54,460 bases of DNA. Source: UBA1206 sp045600105. GTDB lineage: Bacteria; Bacillota; Clostridia; Oscillospirales; CAG-382. The position numbers and the translations under genes are program-made. This document shows, in pieces, positions 53,919 to 54,460 of this stretch. The notes below the pieces were generated by a model, which worked only from the letters and a program-made list of their open reading frames with translations, ran no database searches and was not told the origin of the DNA. Each line of letters opens with the position of its first letter. Position 1 is the first letter of the stretch. The stretch lies in NCBI GenBank assembly GCA_045600105.1, contig JAZRXG010000012.1, positions 1 to 54,460 on the forward strand, in the 5' to 3' direction.

Positions 53919-54248
53919 AAAAATCACTCCTTTCGGTTGACTTTTGCCGCTTTTTGTTCACTCTATCAGTATTTCCGATTTATGGCTTGGGTATGGAGAA
54001 TTCACGGGGAACGGGTGAGAGTTTGGTGACATCGTAAAGGGGTACAACGTCATCGAAAGAATGCAGCAATAATGAAAGAAACTCGTAATCATTCGGCGTT
54101 CGTCAGCATAAACGAGAACGTTTTTGCCATCGGCGGAAAACTCTCACCCGCTCCGCGGAAATCCTTTTCGTCGTATGCCGCGTCTTTGCGGTAAAGCAAA
54201 ACGGCACTTTCACACCCTCTACACGACTGCAATAGTTTATCCGAGTAC
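53919..54248 (-). other. Long leader of the zinc-finger operon
   Basis: About 330 bases between promoter and first start without a convincing ORF. CGGGTGAGAGTTT (54012-54024) and AAACTCTCACCCG (54138-54150) are a perfect 13-base inverted repeat 113 bases apart, enough to close a large stem around the middle of the leader. Could be a structured regulatory RNA or the trace of a small element; no known riboswitch pattern is recognised. Confidence 0.5.
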
Positions 54249-54292
54249 ATACTACCACATTAGTGCACATTTGTCAATACTATTTTGGTAGT
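54249..54292 (-). promoter_or_regulatory. Promoter with paired 14-base operator-like boxes
   Basis: On the minus strand TTGACA (54277-54272), 17-base spacer, TAGTAT (54254-54249). ACTACCACATTAGT (54251-54264) overlaps the -10 and its inverted near-copy ACTATTTTGGTAGT (54279-54292) sits just upstream of the -35. Each box has ACTA...TAGT ends, so a dimeric repressor binding twice is likely (inference); the regulator is not in the window. Confidence 0.7.
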
Positions 54293-54300
54293 GTGGACGA

Positions 54301-54350
54301 AAATTAAAAAAGAAACGGCAAACGCCGAGTGCTCTTAAGGACACTCGGCG
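54301..54350 (-). terminator. Terminator at the edge of the right hairpin repeat
   Basis: The stem CGCCGAGTG (54323-54331) / CACTCGGCG (54342-54350) followed, on the minus strand, by a T-rich run (54317-54304) would end transcription entering from the right. Same stem as at 213-240. Confidence 0.6.
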
Positions 54351-54460
54351 AACGATGTGTTCCACTGCGTGGAACGTGATGTACCTTACGGCGTGATGTT
54401 CGCCTGTGGCGAGTGATGTGCGCCTCGACGGCGCGTGAGTGGAACACATCACATCACTTT
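54318..54460. repeat. Hairpin-array repeat, right copy (inverted)
   Basis: Reverse complement of bases about 103-242, with one visible difference in a hairpin loop (GCA versus ACA on the aligned strand). It contains the same stems and TGATGT/ACATCA spacers and continues past the window edge. Confidence 0.88.

Noticed and set aside
53702..54037. Plus-strand small ORFs over the zinc-finger leader
   Set aside because: They run antisense through the start of the zinc-finger gene and lack promoter and ribosome site.

Overview
The window looks like one contig from an uncultured gut-type Clostridia (Firmicutes, near Oscillospirales/Christensenellales). The reasons are strong TTGACA-17-TATAAT promoters, AGGAG-type ribosome sites, a Gram-positive sortase/pilus locus, type III glutamine synthetase next to a DUF4317 protein, an ECF-type vitamin transporter and GAAC-N4-GTTC SOS boxes. 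Placement below class level is inference. Both ends run into inverted copies of the same hairpin-rich repeat, so the contig probably stops there because the assembler could not resolve a dispersed repeat.

Layout. 0.2-15.5 kb: a coiled-coil protein (minus strand), a secreted LamG/discoidin-like wall protein, an intracellular GH16 hydrolase, a LexA-controlled Y-family polymerase, a BNR sialidase-like enzyme, gltX and glnS in tandem, a frameshifted small ORF, then an operon of Crp-type regulator, GHL10 glycosidase, Eis-like acetyltransferase and transglutaminase-like lipoprotein. 15.8-36.8 kb: a 21-kb sortase-assembled pilus/adhesin island with three giant adhesins (1936, 1519 and 1506 aa), signal peptidase I, major pilin, class C sortase, minor pilin and a sortase homologue that has lost its catalytic residues. 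36.9-41.5 kb: DUF4317 and glnN (minus strand), divergent from a cobalamin-riboswitch operon encoding a DUF4430 lipoprotein and an ECF S component. 41.6-51.6 kb: antiporter, MgtC-like protein and cysteine synthase; an ECF-type sigma factor overlapping a membrane-anchored serpin; a GH26-like lipoprotein; tyrosine recombinase, acyl-ACP thioesterase, SmpB and tmRNA. 51.7-54.5 kb: a second hairpin array, two tandem RanBP2-like zinc-finger membrane proteins under a promoter with a double operator-like dyad, then the terminal repeat.

How the parts work together. The pilus island is self-contained: a peptidase for precursor processing, a polymerising sortase, pilins with isopeptide-type (CnaB/SpaA) domains, and large cell-wall adhesins. 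Two of the adhesins start with four C-x4/5-HxH-x3-C units. Two adhesin-island promoters (before the signal peptidase and before the third adhesin) are clearly duplicated copies of one regulatory region.

Leads I consider most unusual: (1) the pseudo-sortase translationally coupled to the minor pilin; (2) the sigma factor/membrane-serpin pair, which could be a protease-sensing anti-sigma switch; (3) the TGATRT-spaced nested hairpin arrays; (4) the CCHH modules of the adhesins; (5) the riboswitch-controlled DUF4430/ECF-S pair as a minimal corrinoid uptake unit. All functions are read from sequence alone without database searches.
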